Of a DNA stretch of 64,000 nt, positions 23,005-34,033 are shown in pieces. Source of the DNA: Drosophila persimilis (lineage: Eukaryota > Arthropoda > Insecta > Diptera > Drosophilidae); the NCBI RefSeq assembly GCF_003286085.1, contig NW_020825327.1, forward strand, positions 1,612,001-1,676,000. Reading direction: 5' to 3'. How positions within the stretch are numbered: the stretch's first letter is position 1; the number at the start of each line of letters is the position of its first letter. Both the position numbers and the translations under genes were made by a program. A model generated the notes under the pieces. The model did no database searches. It was not told the origin of the DNA and worked only from the letters and a program-made list of their open reading frames with translations.

Positions 23005-24024
23005 CTAGCGTGTGTCGCTGTAGCATATTCCAATCGCTCCATTTTCCTTTGCGGTAGGTATAGCATCCGACGATGTGTGCTCCTCCCATTTGGTTTGCGT
23101 CTTCGAATCCAACTTCTGCAGCAGCATGTTGATGACCATGAATCCTGAAATCACCTCAGCAGTTTCCAATGTCTGCAACGCTCGCATGTGTAAGTTGACT
23201 GCATCCGAAAACTCCCGAAGCCTTTTAGCAGAAGGCGAGTCTACCCTCTTTAGCCCAAGAATCTTCTTGATGTGTGCCTGGAAAACAAGTCTTTTGTTAT
23301 TAAAGCGTTTATTAAGTATATCCAGAGCCGCACGATAATTGGCACTGGAGAGCTCCAACGATCGAACCGCATCCAAAGCCGCATCAGCGAGGCAAGAGCG
23401 AAGGTGCTGGAATTTCTCGCTGTCACTGAGATCCGCCTCCGCTTCAATCACCGATTTGAACATTGCCATAAAATCCGAAAACTCGACGTATCCACCAGAA
23501 AACTTAGGCACCTTCAGCTCAGGAAGTCGCTGCTTGTGAGCCATGATGATGGTACTATGTCCGGAATGGCTTGGCAGAGTCGTAGAATGGGCAGCGGCGT
23601 GTGACTGGCTTACTTCAACAGCAGCCAGCAACTCAGCTTTCAACGATATGAAAAGAGTATCGAAGATTTCGCGCAGCTCACTCCCAATCTCGTTTTGATC
23701 GAGAGCCTCCAATTCATTATGGGCCTTATTAAATTCCTCTCGAATTTCTGCCAACATATCAAGGCGCACCTCGACTTCCGCGGCGGTCAGCTTATCGATT
23801 TTATTCCCCGCGAAGGATTCGCCAAGCCTGTGCAATCGATCATATAATGACTGACTTTTACGCTTATACAGACTCAGTCTGGAATCAGCCACCACAATAT
23901 TTCCGCCCGCGCCTGTATTCGGATCGTTGTCCTTGTTAACCGTTGTGCAATTCGACACAACAACGGAAAATGAAATACCGCTTAAGCGACGATGTATAGA
24001 CGCGAGAGCGAGAATGCAAGACAC
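23005..24024 (-). pseudogene. BEL C Gag, C-terminally deleted
   Basis: 339 codons from 24024. It matches residues 1 to about 330 of the element D Gag, with the KVPKFSGGYVEFSDFMAMF capsid-like block. A short deletion/frameshift near 23050 replaces the EEFFEFLQQRCQ region with an unrelated tail. The zinc knuckles and everything downstream are missing, so the product could only be a truncated capsid protein. Confidence 0.88.
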
Positions 24025-24251
24025 GAAAAGTCAAGAACCGCGGCTGCAGCTGCGCAGAGAATGAGAGATTCGACGCTTAAAGTACCGGAATTTGTCTATA
24101 AATATTCCAGCCGCACTCTCACTGAATTTGCACTTTAAACTGTTTTTCAATGTGCACCCAAATGTATTTGTTGGTAGTTAAACTACCCAACAACACAATA
24201 TTGTATAATTAATAAGTGTTTTAACGGAACGCGATTAAGAAATGGTTTTAT

Positions 24252-24269
24252 ATCACGTCGGGGTCACCA
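24252..24269 (-). other. Primer-binding site of BEL element C
   Basis: TGGTGACCCCGACGTGAT on the minus strand, one nucleotide from the 5' LTR. Confidence 0.85.
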
Positions 24270-24270
24270 A

Positions 24271-24665
24271 TGTTTGAGATGCCAAGCTTTTTTGGCACCT
24301 ATGTGTTTCAAAAATGAAAAGAGATTTTGGGTTAAACTTTATAATTCGTATTTAATCTTGGTGGCTTAGCGGAAGCCGATTGCTTGCTATTGCCAGATAA
24401 ACTTTATGCGAGATCGATATGCAACCAATGCGCAGAGGGGTTAGCATAGCACTAAACTATAGACGACGGCGTTAGATCAAAGTGATTGCCGAAGTGGCGG
24501 CAGCAGATCAAAGTAATTGCCGAAGTGGCGGCGGCAGAGAGCCCCTTTAGCGGGAGAGCGCAGCAGCTCTGCAAAAAGTCAACGTTTTACAACATAGGCG
24601 GCTCTCTCTGCTCATACAATAATAATGTTAAAGTTACGGTTATTCTTCAGCGGCCGGCCCGAACA
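24271..24665 (-). repeat. 5' LTR of BEL element C
   Basis: 395 bp, nearly identical to 22530-22923 and 59094-59488. Confidence 0.92.
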
Positions 24666-24670
24666 AACTC

Positions 24671-25249
24671 AAAGACATACAAATAAAAGTCCTGAAAGTC
24701 ACTACCAGGCATCAGAGTAGACAGAAATCCTGCACAGGAGATAATAAAGAAGAATTGCATATGCAACCTTCAGAAATAGCTTCAAAGCCCAACGTACGCA
24801 TATGAAGTAATCAAAAACGACGATGTACGTAAAGTAGAGACCTTGCATTTAACTTCGACTAAATGTTTCCTCAAACATGGAAATTAGATAATTGTAAGAA
24901 TCGAAGTTAGCGATCTTTATACCAATGGAACCTTTGTCTTAGGTCAATTCTTCCAACGGCTTGAAAAAGAATCCGGTATACTTGCGATCAGCCAGCTCAA
25001 AATGGCACCGAGCGAAAAGATATTTGAAATAATTTCAATTGAATATTTTAAGAACATGGGCAATAAAATATTAAAATCATTACGAGTAGCGCTACTTAAG
25101 CCGGTGACCCAAATAGAAAAAGATCAAGAAGCGTAGACAGTATCGCTTGACGATCCAATACAAGGAGGTCATACAGGTATAGCTAAAACATTAGCAAAGA
25201 TAAGAAAACATTATTATTGGAAAAATATTTCCCGACAAATTACAAATTA
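24671..25249 (+). pseudogene. Gypsy H integrase, N-terminal zinc-binding part
   Basis: After ~470 bp of degraded linker, the segment DDPIQGGHTGIAKTLAKI then KHYYWKN gives the HH half of the HHCC zinc-binding domain (about 25150-25225). The pogo-like element splits it before the CC half. Confidence 0.72.
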
Positions 25250-26007
25250 CAGTAGAGTCCGGTTATATCGACACTCAAGTGACCGACAATTTTACGTCGT
25301 TATACGCGGAAGACGCTCTAACCGAAAGGAGAATTTTTCTTTTTTTTATGGTTGCCATGGGTGTAATTAGATTAGATTTTTAAATAGAACTAATTAATTA
25401 TTTAATCCAAAAAAAAATGTAACAAATTTAATTCAATAACATGTTTTTTTTTTATAAAAACTCGTATACAAATACATAATTCATAAAATATCAAGATTAA
25501 TTTCTATGTGTGGTTTTTCTTTTTATTCTTATTTCAAATAATCAGTAATTTTTGATTGTTTAGCAGTAGTTTGTGACATATAAAAACATTCGCGCACAGC
25601 ATTATTTAAACGTGATATGCTGTGCGTTAAGCTCTCGTCATTAAAATTTGAATAGAATCTATTCAAAATTTCTGCAGCCTTAAATCGCCAAATCATTGTC
25701 AATAAGAACATATTCATCCAGTTCTTCATTCGAAATCGATGCCGATAATTGATAAATACATACATTTCTAATAGCGTCGCTTAATGCTTAGTTTTTTTTG
25801 GCATTATTTCGCTGTATTTTTCTTCGGCACGTCGCAATAGCCGGTTGAATTGTGAAAAATATCGTCGGTATAAGCGGCTTGTCGCTAAAAGCGGAGACGT
25901 ACTACCCTTTCATATAAGTTTGTATGGGAACCAACCAAGTCATCGAAGTTTCGTCGCTATGACCGGACGGACTTCATAAGCAAAGTCCTTATAACCGGAC
26001 TCTACTG
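25250..26007 (-). mobile_element. pogo-like DNA transposon, internally deleted
   Basis: 758 bp with inverted repeats starting CAGTAGAGTCCGGTTATA and a TA target duplication (25248-25249 and 26008-26009), as for Tc1/mariner/pogo elements. The minus strand at 25765-25529 encodes 78 residues ending KQSKITDYLK, resembling the C-terminal tail of pogo/Tigger transposases. The DNA-binding and DDD catalytic domains are missing. It lies in the integrase of gypsy H. Confidence 0.82.
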
Positions 26008-26009
26008 TA

Positions 26010-26572
26010 TGTAAGAAAGTGTGCAAAATGTCAAATGTCCAAAACGAATAAACATACCAAGACCATAACACAAACACCACACATGGCTTTCGACAGGGTA
26101 ATTGTGGATAAGATCGGTAAATAAATATGCAGTCACCTTAATACATATGTCACCTAACAAAATAACTTGTTGCCATACTAATAAAAAACAAGAGTGCAAA
26201 AACAGTAACTAAATCTATATTTGAAGATTTTATTTATTACGGACATGGGAACAAACTATAAAAACTCAATAATTGAAGATTTATGTAAATACTAAAATAT
26301 TCAAAACATAACATATACTGCACATCATCACCAAACTGTAGGCTACAATACTTCGTATACTGTTTAAATACAACACCCTCTATGGCACATGATTATTGTC
26401 CATATGAGTTAATTTTCGGTAAGACTTCAAACTTACCGACACATTTTAATAGTATAGATAGAATAGACCCCCAATATAATATAGACGACTATGCTGAGGA
26501 ATCGAAATTTAGACTAGAACAAGCTTATAAGAGAGCACGAGTTATGTTAGACAAACTCAAGAGTAGATAAAG
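26010..26572 (+). pseudogene. Gypsy H integrase, remainder
   Basis: Resumes exactly after the pogo-like element with VRKCAKCQMSKTN, the CC half of the zinc domain, then AFDRVIVDKIG near the first catalytic Asp. After frame breaks comes FGKTSNLPTHFNSIDRI and a basic C-terminal helix. DDE positions are damaged by stops and a deletion. Confidence 0.72.
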
Positions 26573-26595
26573 AACATTACGATAAATAAGTTATA

Positions 26596-26953
26596 GCGCC
26601 TAGTGATCAAAGACTATAAGAGCTAGAGCAACGATGTTTTGGATCTGTGATATTTTGACTTCTGTGATATGTCACTGCTACTAGAATATTTCAGAATTTC
26701 GCCCCACCTCTTTCCGCCCCACAAAGGACGAAAATCTGTTACATCCACAATATTGCAGATTCGAGAAAATTAAAAACGCAGAATCATAGATAATGACCAT
26801 CAGATTGCTGAATCTGGATCAGATCAGATCATTTTAATAGCCAAAAAGAACAAATCAATTTGCAGTGGCTACGCAGCGCCCGACGTCACGCTCAGCCTGA
26901 TTTTCTGTCTCTCTCGCACGAACTCTTTGCCGGAGAAGAGCCATACTGACTAT
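26596..26953 (-). mobile_element. HINE fragment
   Basis: Minus-strand HINE piece from the CCTAGTGATCAAAGACTATA block to the GGCTCTTCTCCGGCAAAGAG block, lacking both ends and much of the middle. It ends where the LOA element begins, so LOA probably inserted into or beside it. Confidence 0.8.
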
Positions 26954-27066
26954 GTTAGGTTAGGTTAGGTTGAGGCGACTGCCGGGCTCGCTCAGAGCCC
27001 GTCACACTAAGGCCGGTTTCGGCCCGTTGTGATATCGCATTCCTTCCCGCGTTGTGAGACTTCCTG

Positions 27067-30000
27067 TCAGCAATTATCCCATCCAGATGCTCTCACAAAG
27101 TTCGCTATCTTCCTGGGACATAGTTTGGACATCTCTGAAATGTCGTTTAGAAAGGCTGAGCCCAAGTGCTTTAGCCTTCTTCTTCTGAGAGCTGGGCAGA
27201 AGCAGAACGGGTTTTCCACTGTCTCCTCCTCTTCCTCGTCTCTACAGCTGCGACAAAAATCGTTATGTGGGGCCCCCAGCCTGTTAGCGTGGGTGCCTAT
27301 TAGCCAGTGTCCCGTGATGGAGCGTATGACTACGCTGCACCTTTTCCTGCTTAGCTTGCAGAGCTCGGAGGTGCGCTTCTTGTCCATGGTCGGCCATGTT
27401 TGCCGAGTTTTGCGACATCGTGCCACTATTTGCCACATATCGTTTGTTAGTCGCTTGTATTGCTCTTTTATAATAAGCTTACAGGTGGCCATTGGCATAC
27501 AGATATCCTCCTTGTCTTGGAGAAGGGGGATTGTAGTGCCAGATCTGGCCAGCTCGTCCGCTATACAGTTGCCCTCGATGTCCCAGTGGCCCGGGACCCA
27601 AATCAGGCTAATAGCAAATTGCTGAGCCATCTCGTGCAGAGATTTGCGGCAGTCTGCCACGGTGGCCAAGATCGAGGAAATCGCACTTAGCGATTTGATC
27701 GCTGCCTGGCTATCGCTATAAATGTTTAGCTTGGTTGACGGTTCGGCAACCTAGGCAGTCTAGAGCCTGCCTGATCTCTATGACTTCCGCTTGAAAGACT
27801 CTGCAGTGATCAGGGAGCCTGCAGAAATGCCTTATGTTTAGCTGTTCAGAGTAGATTCCCCCTCCGACTCTGTCGTCCAGCTTTGATTCATCTGTGCAGA
27901 TGTTTATGGCCCCATCTGGGCCTGGGAGTCCCTCGAGCCATTCGTCTCTGTGAGGGATGATTGTGTCGAAGGGAGTGACTGTGTGCTTTCTTGGAACTTG
28001 GTCGTCTGTTTTTGAGGGGACGGTATTGCTTTTATTTAATATGGTTAAGTGACCTATGCACCCATTGATTTGAGTCTCTTAGACGTATTGCTGCTGCTTC
28101 TGCCCTTTCCTTTCCTGCGAAGTCAGGGCTCTGTGGGCATAGGATGGCATTTAGCGCATCATCTGGGGAGGTGCGAAGAGCTCCGCTGATGCATAGGGCG
28201 GCAGTTCGCTGGACTTTGCCCAGTTGCTTGGTGATCGCCCTTTTTGATAGGGCCGGCCACCACACAGTAACTCCGTAGAGTAGTATTCGTCTAACTATAG
28301 CTTGATATATCCATTGGACTATGCTTGGCATCATACCCCGTCTTAGCCCAATAGCTTTTTTGCATGTGTAGAGTGCAGTCATTGCGTTCTTCACTCTGTC
28401 TTTGACATTCAGGTTCCAGCTAAGCTTCTTGTCAATTACCAACCCTAAGTAACTGGCACTGTCGCTAAAGGAGAGCCTGCATCCTTGTAGTATTGGAGGG
28501 TTGAGGGGCGGGACCTCGTATTTATTTGTGAATAGTACGAGTTCCGTTTTTGAGGGATTTACTCCCAGACCGCGCGATTCTGTCCAATCCGACAGTTTCG
28601 CTAGCTTTGCGGTCATTAAGTCGCACAGTGTTTGGGGGTATTTCCCCGAGAAGATAATCGCAACGTCGTCCGCATAGGCCACGACTTTGCAGCCCCCCCT
28701 TCTAGGTCACATAGAATCTTGTTGACTGCTATGTTCCACAGAAGAGGAGACAGGACACCACCTTGCGGGGTGCCTCTGTTGACATACCTTGACTGGGCGG
28801 ACGATCCCATCGATGATGTCACCGTCCTGCATGTGAGCAATTGATCAATGAGCATCACCAAGTGACGGTCCACCCCCTGATTGGTCTAAAGTCCTTTGCA
28901 GTTGAGTGCGAGGCTTTCCCTGCTTTGGAAATGAAGACTATCTTTGCCTTAAGCCATGCTCGCGGGATTGTACCCACAGCCAGTATCTTCCTGTAGATAC
29001 CTTGTAGCCAGTTGATTGCCGTATCCCCGGCCTTCTGAAGTTGGACCGGGAGTACCTGGTCTGGGCCTGGCGATTTGAACGGGTTGAAGCTGTTTATTGC
29101 CCAGCTTATGTTACGTTTTGTGAGGATGTGATCCATCGAGGTTACCGGTCCCTCTCCTGGGAGATGTACCGTCTCGATGGTTGTACACTTTGGGAAATGT
29201 GTGTCTAGTAGAATGTGCAGGGACTCCTTACTGGAGTTAGTCCACGTGCCGTCATTCCTTTTGAGATACCCTACCGAGGGGTTAGTTTTTGAGAGAATCT
29301 TGCGAAGCCTTGCGGTCTCTGACGTTTCCTCAATTTCCGAGCAAAGTTTTTGCCAAGAGGCCCTTTTTGCTTTCCTTGTTTCCTTTTTATATAGTGACAG
29401 ACTGATTTTGTAGTCTGCCAAGTGGCTCTCCTCGTTCGCGCTTTTGGCCCTGTTGAAGAGGGTCCTGCAGCTTTTATGTAGGATGTCTATTTGTTTTGAC
29501 CACCAGGGGGGGTTTCTTTTTCCCCCTAGGTTTGCTAGAGGGGCATGCTGCCGCGAAGGCTTTGTTGCATGCTTCTGTGAACCTGTTCACTAGGCGATCT
29601 AGGTCGTCTTTTGTGTCCGGGCATGATGACGCTTTGGAGGGGAGTAAGTCCTCCAGGGCTGAGCTATATTTTTCCCAGTTGGCTTTCCTGGGATTAATAT
29701 AGTCCCTAGGTTTCAGACACTCGAGGGATAGTGTTGTCTCGATGTATCTGTGGTCAGAGAAAGAGTGGTCATCAAGGACTTGCCAACTCTTGATTATGTC
29801 TAACAGGTTGGGAGACACTAGGGTGATGTCAATAACCTCCTGTCGATTTTTAATTATAAAAGTGGGGTCGTTGCCCCGATTACAAATAAATAGATTTGAG
29901 TTAAGGATGAAGCTGAAAAGTGACTCACCCCTTACATTTGTGTTCGAGCTCCCCCATTCAGTGTGGTGAGCGTTGGCATCGCAACCTATTAATAGGTCTA

Positions 30001-30418
30001 TGTCCGACCTCTCGCTGTCGCTGGCTAGTTTGCGAACAAGGTCGTTGGGACGATCGTTTCCCTCATGGGCCATGTAGGACGTCATCAGCCTTAGATGTGT
30101 CCCTTTCAGCTCTAGGCTTGCCGCCGTGTTGTCGCTATCGCTATAATTATGGAGCAGAAAGATATTAAAGTGCTTTCTGGCGAGAATTCAGGTGCGGGTT
30201 TTACCTTCACGTTGAGCTACAATTATCTTGTACTCCTTCGACCCTAGTCCACAAACCTTGTCTCCCACTATCCAAGGTTCCTGGATCAAGGCTACGTCTG
30301 CTCCGCTCTCTTCGAGGCGGAGTATAAGAGCAGCGGATGCTGCTTTACAGTGGTGGAGATTGATCTGAAGGAGCCTCAAGGACATCCTTAGTGTTCTCCA
30401 CCACTGTAATGTCGGCAT
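27067..30418 (-). pseudogene. LOA ORF2: endonuclease, RT, RNase H, zinc finger
   Basis: Encodes the nicking and reverse-transcribing enzyme. From 30418 the APE endonuclease starts LLQINLHHCKAAS and LIQEPW; after a frame break, GCDANAHH, VIDITL and SDHRYI give its active site (30085-29474). RT fingers follow (FNPFKSPGPDQVLP, DFRPI). At about 28880 a deletion joins DFRPI to sequence before TCRTVTSS, removing catalytic motif A; motif B (RGTPQGGVLSPLLW) and motif C (AYADDVAI) remain in two frames. RNase H (SDSQAAIKSL, WVPGHWDIEGN) and a C-terminal CRSC...C finger follow, ending GWDNC at 27067. Confidence 0.87.
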
Positions 30419-30502
30419 CCGGATCGTCCTCGACTTCCTCGTGGCAACACATCGCCTCGAAGTCGCATCTCAGCGTGCCATCGGTGGAGTAGCCCTCAGG
30501 GT

Positions 30503-31279
30503 CTATCTCTCTGTGTGATCGTCGGGTGCTTCGATCTCCGAGGCAGCGTCCTGCTCGACTGGCTTGTCGACAGGACGTGCCCCGGCCGCCGCATCCGACA
30601 TGTAGACCTTTATGGTCACATAGCTGAACCCAAAATTGATTGGTCCAGGCTGCTTTTCCAGCAGCTCGAAGCAGCGGTCGGCCAGTGCCGCTTCCACCCA
30701 CTTCCACTGGTTTCTAGGTAGCCGGGAGTCCGCGCTGCCTTTGTCCAGGACGCCAATCAGCGTCCTTTCTCTGGCAATCTGCGCGAATGATGTGTTAGGC
30801 AGCACTCTGGAGAGCTTCGGTGTCGGCCCCGGAGTCTCTTGCGAGCGCTGCCTTTTTGGCTGAGGGGCTTCCTTCTTCGGTGCTTCCTTGCCAAAGTTCG
30901 GCAGCTCCTTCGAGGCCCACTCAACCTTCTTTATCCATTTGTCCGTCGGGCTGGACATCTGGCTTGCGTTCTGCCGAAGGAGTATATTGCCAGCACTCCT
31001 TCTATCGGCATATGTAAAAGATTTGGCTTGGACACTAGTAGATGGTGACTCATCAACCGCCACCTTACCAGCAGGCAGAGCAGCCGCAGGATTGCATAGC
31101 CACTCTGCCAAGGTATCGGTTTTGGGAGCCAATTCACCACCCACCCCGAATCCGGGATGGGACCCCTTTGGGCTCTCCCTAACGTCGACCGCCGCGCAGG
31201 TTTTCACTGATGATTTGCGGGTTGGGCCAGGCCTTTGGGCCGCTGCCTTCCCCTGTTTGGGATTGCTCCCTGTTGGCAT
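30503..31279 (-). CDS. LOA ORF1 protein
   Basis: 258 codons from ATG at 31279. It is rich in Pro, Lys and Ser in the first half and has a segment FAQIARERTLIGVLDKG, followed by WVEAALADRCFELLEKQPGP, which resembles ORF1 proteins of LOA/I-type elements; these bind element RNA. The zinc-knuckle block that often ends such proteins was not seen here: a further overlapping frame (30707-30345) may hold a displaced C-terminus with CxxC-like spacing. No internal stop in the 258 codons. Confidence 0.7.
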   Translation of the reverse strand: MPTGSNPKQGKAAAQRPGPTRKSSVKTCAAVDVRESPKGSHPGFGVGGELAPKTDTLAEWLCNPAAALPAGKVAVDESPSTSVQAKSFTYADRRSAGNILLRQNASQMSSPTDKWIKKVEWASKELPNFGKEAPKKEAPQPKRQRSQETPGPTPKLSRVLPNTSFAQIARERTLIGVLDKGSADSRLPRNQWKWVEAALADRCFELLEKQPGPINFGFSYVTIKVYMSDAAAGARPVDKPVEQDAASEIEAPDDHTER

Positions 31280-31899
31280 TTAGGGAGTGCCAGACTCATT
31301 TTGTTTTGTTTTCAAATCTTCCATTCTTTTCCCACGAGCTGCAGAGAAGGGGTACGGTCCGTCCGGGCAAAGATCCACGTTGCCCGGATAAGGCATACTT
31401 AGAACAAGGGGCTGCCAAGTCCCTGAGCTCTCCGTTAACGACTGAGCTAGTTTTATATACCGGGCCCCCAGCCAGGCTGACTCTCGGGTCGAATAACACT
31501 CTTAGTCCGGACCGGTGTGAGCTGAATATTGGGGGTTGGGATGTGGGTAGGTAGTGTGTAGGGATAGGGAAGTGTGTGAGCTACTTATACGAAGCCGCAC
31601 CACAAGCGCATCGTCAGTGTTGCTACTTCGCGAACACCCGCTGGCTGTCCGGGGCTGCTTATTTTCGGTACTCTCCCTAGGGATGTCCGCTTATTCGTAG
31701 CTGGCCTACCTATATGACCTGTATATAGGTAGGTCGCTCGCTATCCGCAACCTGCGACCCGTCCGGTGGCCTCAGCTAGGCCCCCTTTGAGCCACCTCAC
31801 GAGCTCATCGGACCAGACTGTAGCACTAGGAAATAAATAAATAAATAAAATTTGAACCTATACAGCTAAAGGAAGAAATAGCAAAAATAAAAGATAACT

Positions 31900-32790
31900 T
31901 GAAAGAAACATTGGTGTTTTCAGGAAAAAAGAACAGGAACAGAATTGAAGCAAATTTACAGCCTATTAACAGCGAAAGGAATTTTTGTTGATAACAAATT
32001 AATTCTGAACGTGAAGATTCCCCTGTTTGGTAGACACGCATCCCATTTGTTTAGGATAATTTCAATGCCGGTTGAGCATGAACAAGAATTGGTCAAGGTA
32101 GATTTGAGCTCCAGGTATTTAGTATATATAAGTTCGAAATTGATTCCTATCATTCGATGACTGAAGCTACATTGAACAAATACCAAAAATGGCTAACGAA
32201 TAGAAGAGTAAGCGAAGGTAACTGGCCTTGGAGCAACGCCAATGATAATACTTGTGAGATAGCTCCTTTCAAAATAAAAGGAAATTCAAATTGCGTGTCT
32301 AGGATAGCAGAGACAAGATCATTTTGGGTCGAATTAGAAAGGCAGGTTAGTTGGCTCTTCAAAGTTCCAGTAAACACTAATGCTAGAATTCAATGTAGTA
32401 ACTCAAATCAAGAACTAATTGATCTTCCGCAACAAGGAATTTCAACAATAATACATGGTTGTACTGTGATATAACCGATGATATAATGCTAGTACCTCAT
32501 CGCAGTATTCAAACAGAAAGCTACGAGCCAATTTCATCCTTTTATATAAGAAAATACCAAAAATTGTTTACTATTAATTAACCATACAGAAGAAATTAAC
32601 AAGTTAAGAAACTAATTAAAATCGTTAAAAGAAGGTCATCATGATTTAAAAGGACCTAAGTTCCATCATGTATATGGATATGCGGCCTTGATTATCGGAA
32701 TCATAATAATAATAATATTAAAAATCTATGCCATAAGAAGAATTCAAGTAGCACGAAGACTGCAAACGATAGCACTTCCTTACTGACTGT
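31900..32790 (+). pseudogene. Gypsy H envelope-like gene remnant
   Basis: Errantivirus Env is an insect membrane fusion-type glycoprotein. The broken frames here show a helical region followed by LKQIYSLLTAKGIFV (about 31945), a central part with scattered Cys residues in different frames, and near the end a hydrophobic stretch (GIIIIIILK) at about 32695-32730 fitting the transmembrane anchor, followed by a basic tail. Many stops and frameshifts separate the pieces, so no Env could be made. Start and signal peptide are not identifiable. Confidence 0.7.
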
Positions 32791-33153
32791 AATTGACTGT
32801 ACATGATTATCTGTACTTTTAATTATAGCTATAAAGAAAATGTACACAAAAAGGTTCACAAGAATCAAAATACAAAACCATGCCACTTTCGGCCCTTTGC
32901 AGAATATTCAAACATAAACATATTATTGTACACATTCACTCATGTATCCAAAAAACTGATCTCTAAAGAAATCACATAAAGTAGACAAAGTATGACTGTT
33001 CAAGAGTAAACAAAAATGTGTAACCCATTAAAAGATACTACAGCTTCGTCGTTCACTTTCGTAATGATCAGACGCGTTTTTTTTGCGCTCCGCATTTTTT
33101 CCTTTTGTTTTGAATAAACAGCCGGTGTTTTCTTAAATAAACTTTAATTAACT
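32791..33153 (+). repeat. Possible 3' LTR of gypsy H
   Basis: Follows env directly. It holds GAATAAAC at 33110 and ends TTAATTAACT at about 33152, a plausible errantivirus LTR end. The LTR start was not identified and no 5' partner was found. Confidence 0.35.
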
Positions 33154-33199
33154 TCCTAACCAGTCTACAATCTAAAATTCTATTCTGCTCTGCAAGTGC

Positions 33200-34033
33200 A
33201 TGCCTTTTGTTTTGTGTAAAAAAAAAATTATTAAACTATTTATTTTCCGTCGTCGGCTTGTCGTGTTTGTGTTGTTGCCGTGAGTACGTACTATATTGCA
33301 TTACAGCCCGCTCTCGTCTTGTAGCTTTTGTTGTGTTATCACTCTCTCCCTATCAACTAAAACTAAATTACTGTTCTTTCTCTCTCGCTCTCGTATTTTT
33401 CTGTTCAGTAGTTCTCTCTCTCTCATTAGCTGCTGCTGCAACCGATCTCCTCTCCTCCTATTAGCGTTTGTCTGGAACACTGGTTTGATAGCCATTTGTT
33501 TCAAAATATGAATTTGATTTTAATTTTGTTAAAATTTGTATTATGGAATTTTCTGTGGTATGTGCCACAAAATCCTGTCGGAAAGAGATCACCCATGATC
33601 AGCCGAGTATCCCCTGCTGACTCTGCGACAGCGTAGTGAACGCAAAAACGGCCGAAAAATTGACTCCGACCACTCCAAGTGTGCCGCAGTTGATCTCGTT
33701 TGCCACTCCAAGGGAAACGACAGCTACTGGCGATGCAGATGCGGTAGCCGAAATCATCGCTTCGGAGAACTTGCAGCCAAGTACGTATGCAGCGTCCGTG
33801 TCCGTGGTGTCGGCAAACTCACTAGCTGTCCCGTCTATTCCGATCGCACCATTGATCAGAAGTTCCGGACCTCGGGATATTGCCACCACAGGTACTAGGC
33901 CTGTGGTGCCTAAACCACTGGTGGGGATCCCACCAAAAGGACAAGTTTTTGGCTGGCCCCTGACCTCACATCGAATGATGTAATTGCTTTTATTCAAAGC
34001 AGAATAAAAGCCGTCGGCTTAAAGGATAGACAC
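33200..34033 (+). mobile_element. Jockey-type element B, 5' UTR and ORF1 remnant
   Basis: After a CT-rich stretch (33340-33460), a frame at 33597-33983 encodes a Thr/Ser/Ala/Val/Pro-rich protein piece ending GQVFGWPLTSHRMM. Its position before the endonuclease at 40.6 kb suggests ORF1 of the same non-LTR element. It is interrupted at 34033 by BEL element A2, whose GACAC duplication shows the sequences at 34033 and 40383 were once adjacent. Family evidence for this part alone is weak. Confidence 0.5.

Larger units (their letters stand above)
22530..24665 (-). mobile_element. BEL/Pao element C, gag-only deletion derivative
   Basis: 2.14 kb, with LTRs of 394 and 395 bp and target duplication AACTC (22525-22529 and 24666-24670). 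The interior is only 1.35 kb: primer site, leader and about two-thirds of gag, joined directly to the 3' LTR. It is nearly identical to element D (59094 on), of which it is an internally deleted form. Confidence 0.93.
26954..31830 (-). mobile_element. LOA-clade (Baggins/Bilbo/Trim-like) non-LTR retrotransposon
   Basis: About 4.9 kb, minus strand. The 5' UTR is 31830-31280, ORF1 31279-30503, ORF2 30418-27067, and the 3' end carries a (CCTAA)n-like tail (TTAGGTTAGGTTAGGTT at 26955-26971 on the plus strand). RT without motif A plus frameshifts make it inactive. It separates the pol and env remnants of gypsy H. Confidence 0.85.
17014..33153 (+). mobile_element. Errantivirus-like gypsy element H, fragmented by six insertions
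   Basis: Order on the plus strand: gag (17.0-19.4 kb), protease (19.5-20.1), RT (20.3-21.1), RNase H (to 22.5), integrase (25.1-26.6), env (31.9-32.8) and a possible 3' LTR ending near 33153. Insertions are a PIF-like MITE, a HINE, BEL element C, a pogo-like element, a HINE fragment and a LOA element. The 5' LTR is not identified. All genes carry stops and frameshifts, so this is an old copy. The env gene suggests a 17.6/297/Tom-type errantivirus rather than 412/mdg1. Confidence 0.75.

Noticed and set aside
26955-26972. TTAGGTTAGGTTAGGTT resembling an insect telomere repeat
   Set aside because: It is the 3' tail of the LOA element, and Drosophila does not use TTAGG telomeres.
30503-31279. 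Antisense frames over the LOA ORF1
   Set aside because: GC-rich coding DNA opens frames on the other strand; ORF1 on the minus strand explains the region.
33207-33511. Overlapping frames of 71-85 codons on the plus strand
   Set aside because: They lie in a CT-rich stretch, look like low-complexity Ser/Leu sequence, and match no domain; more likely leader of element B.
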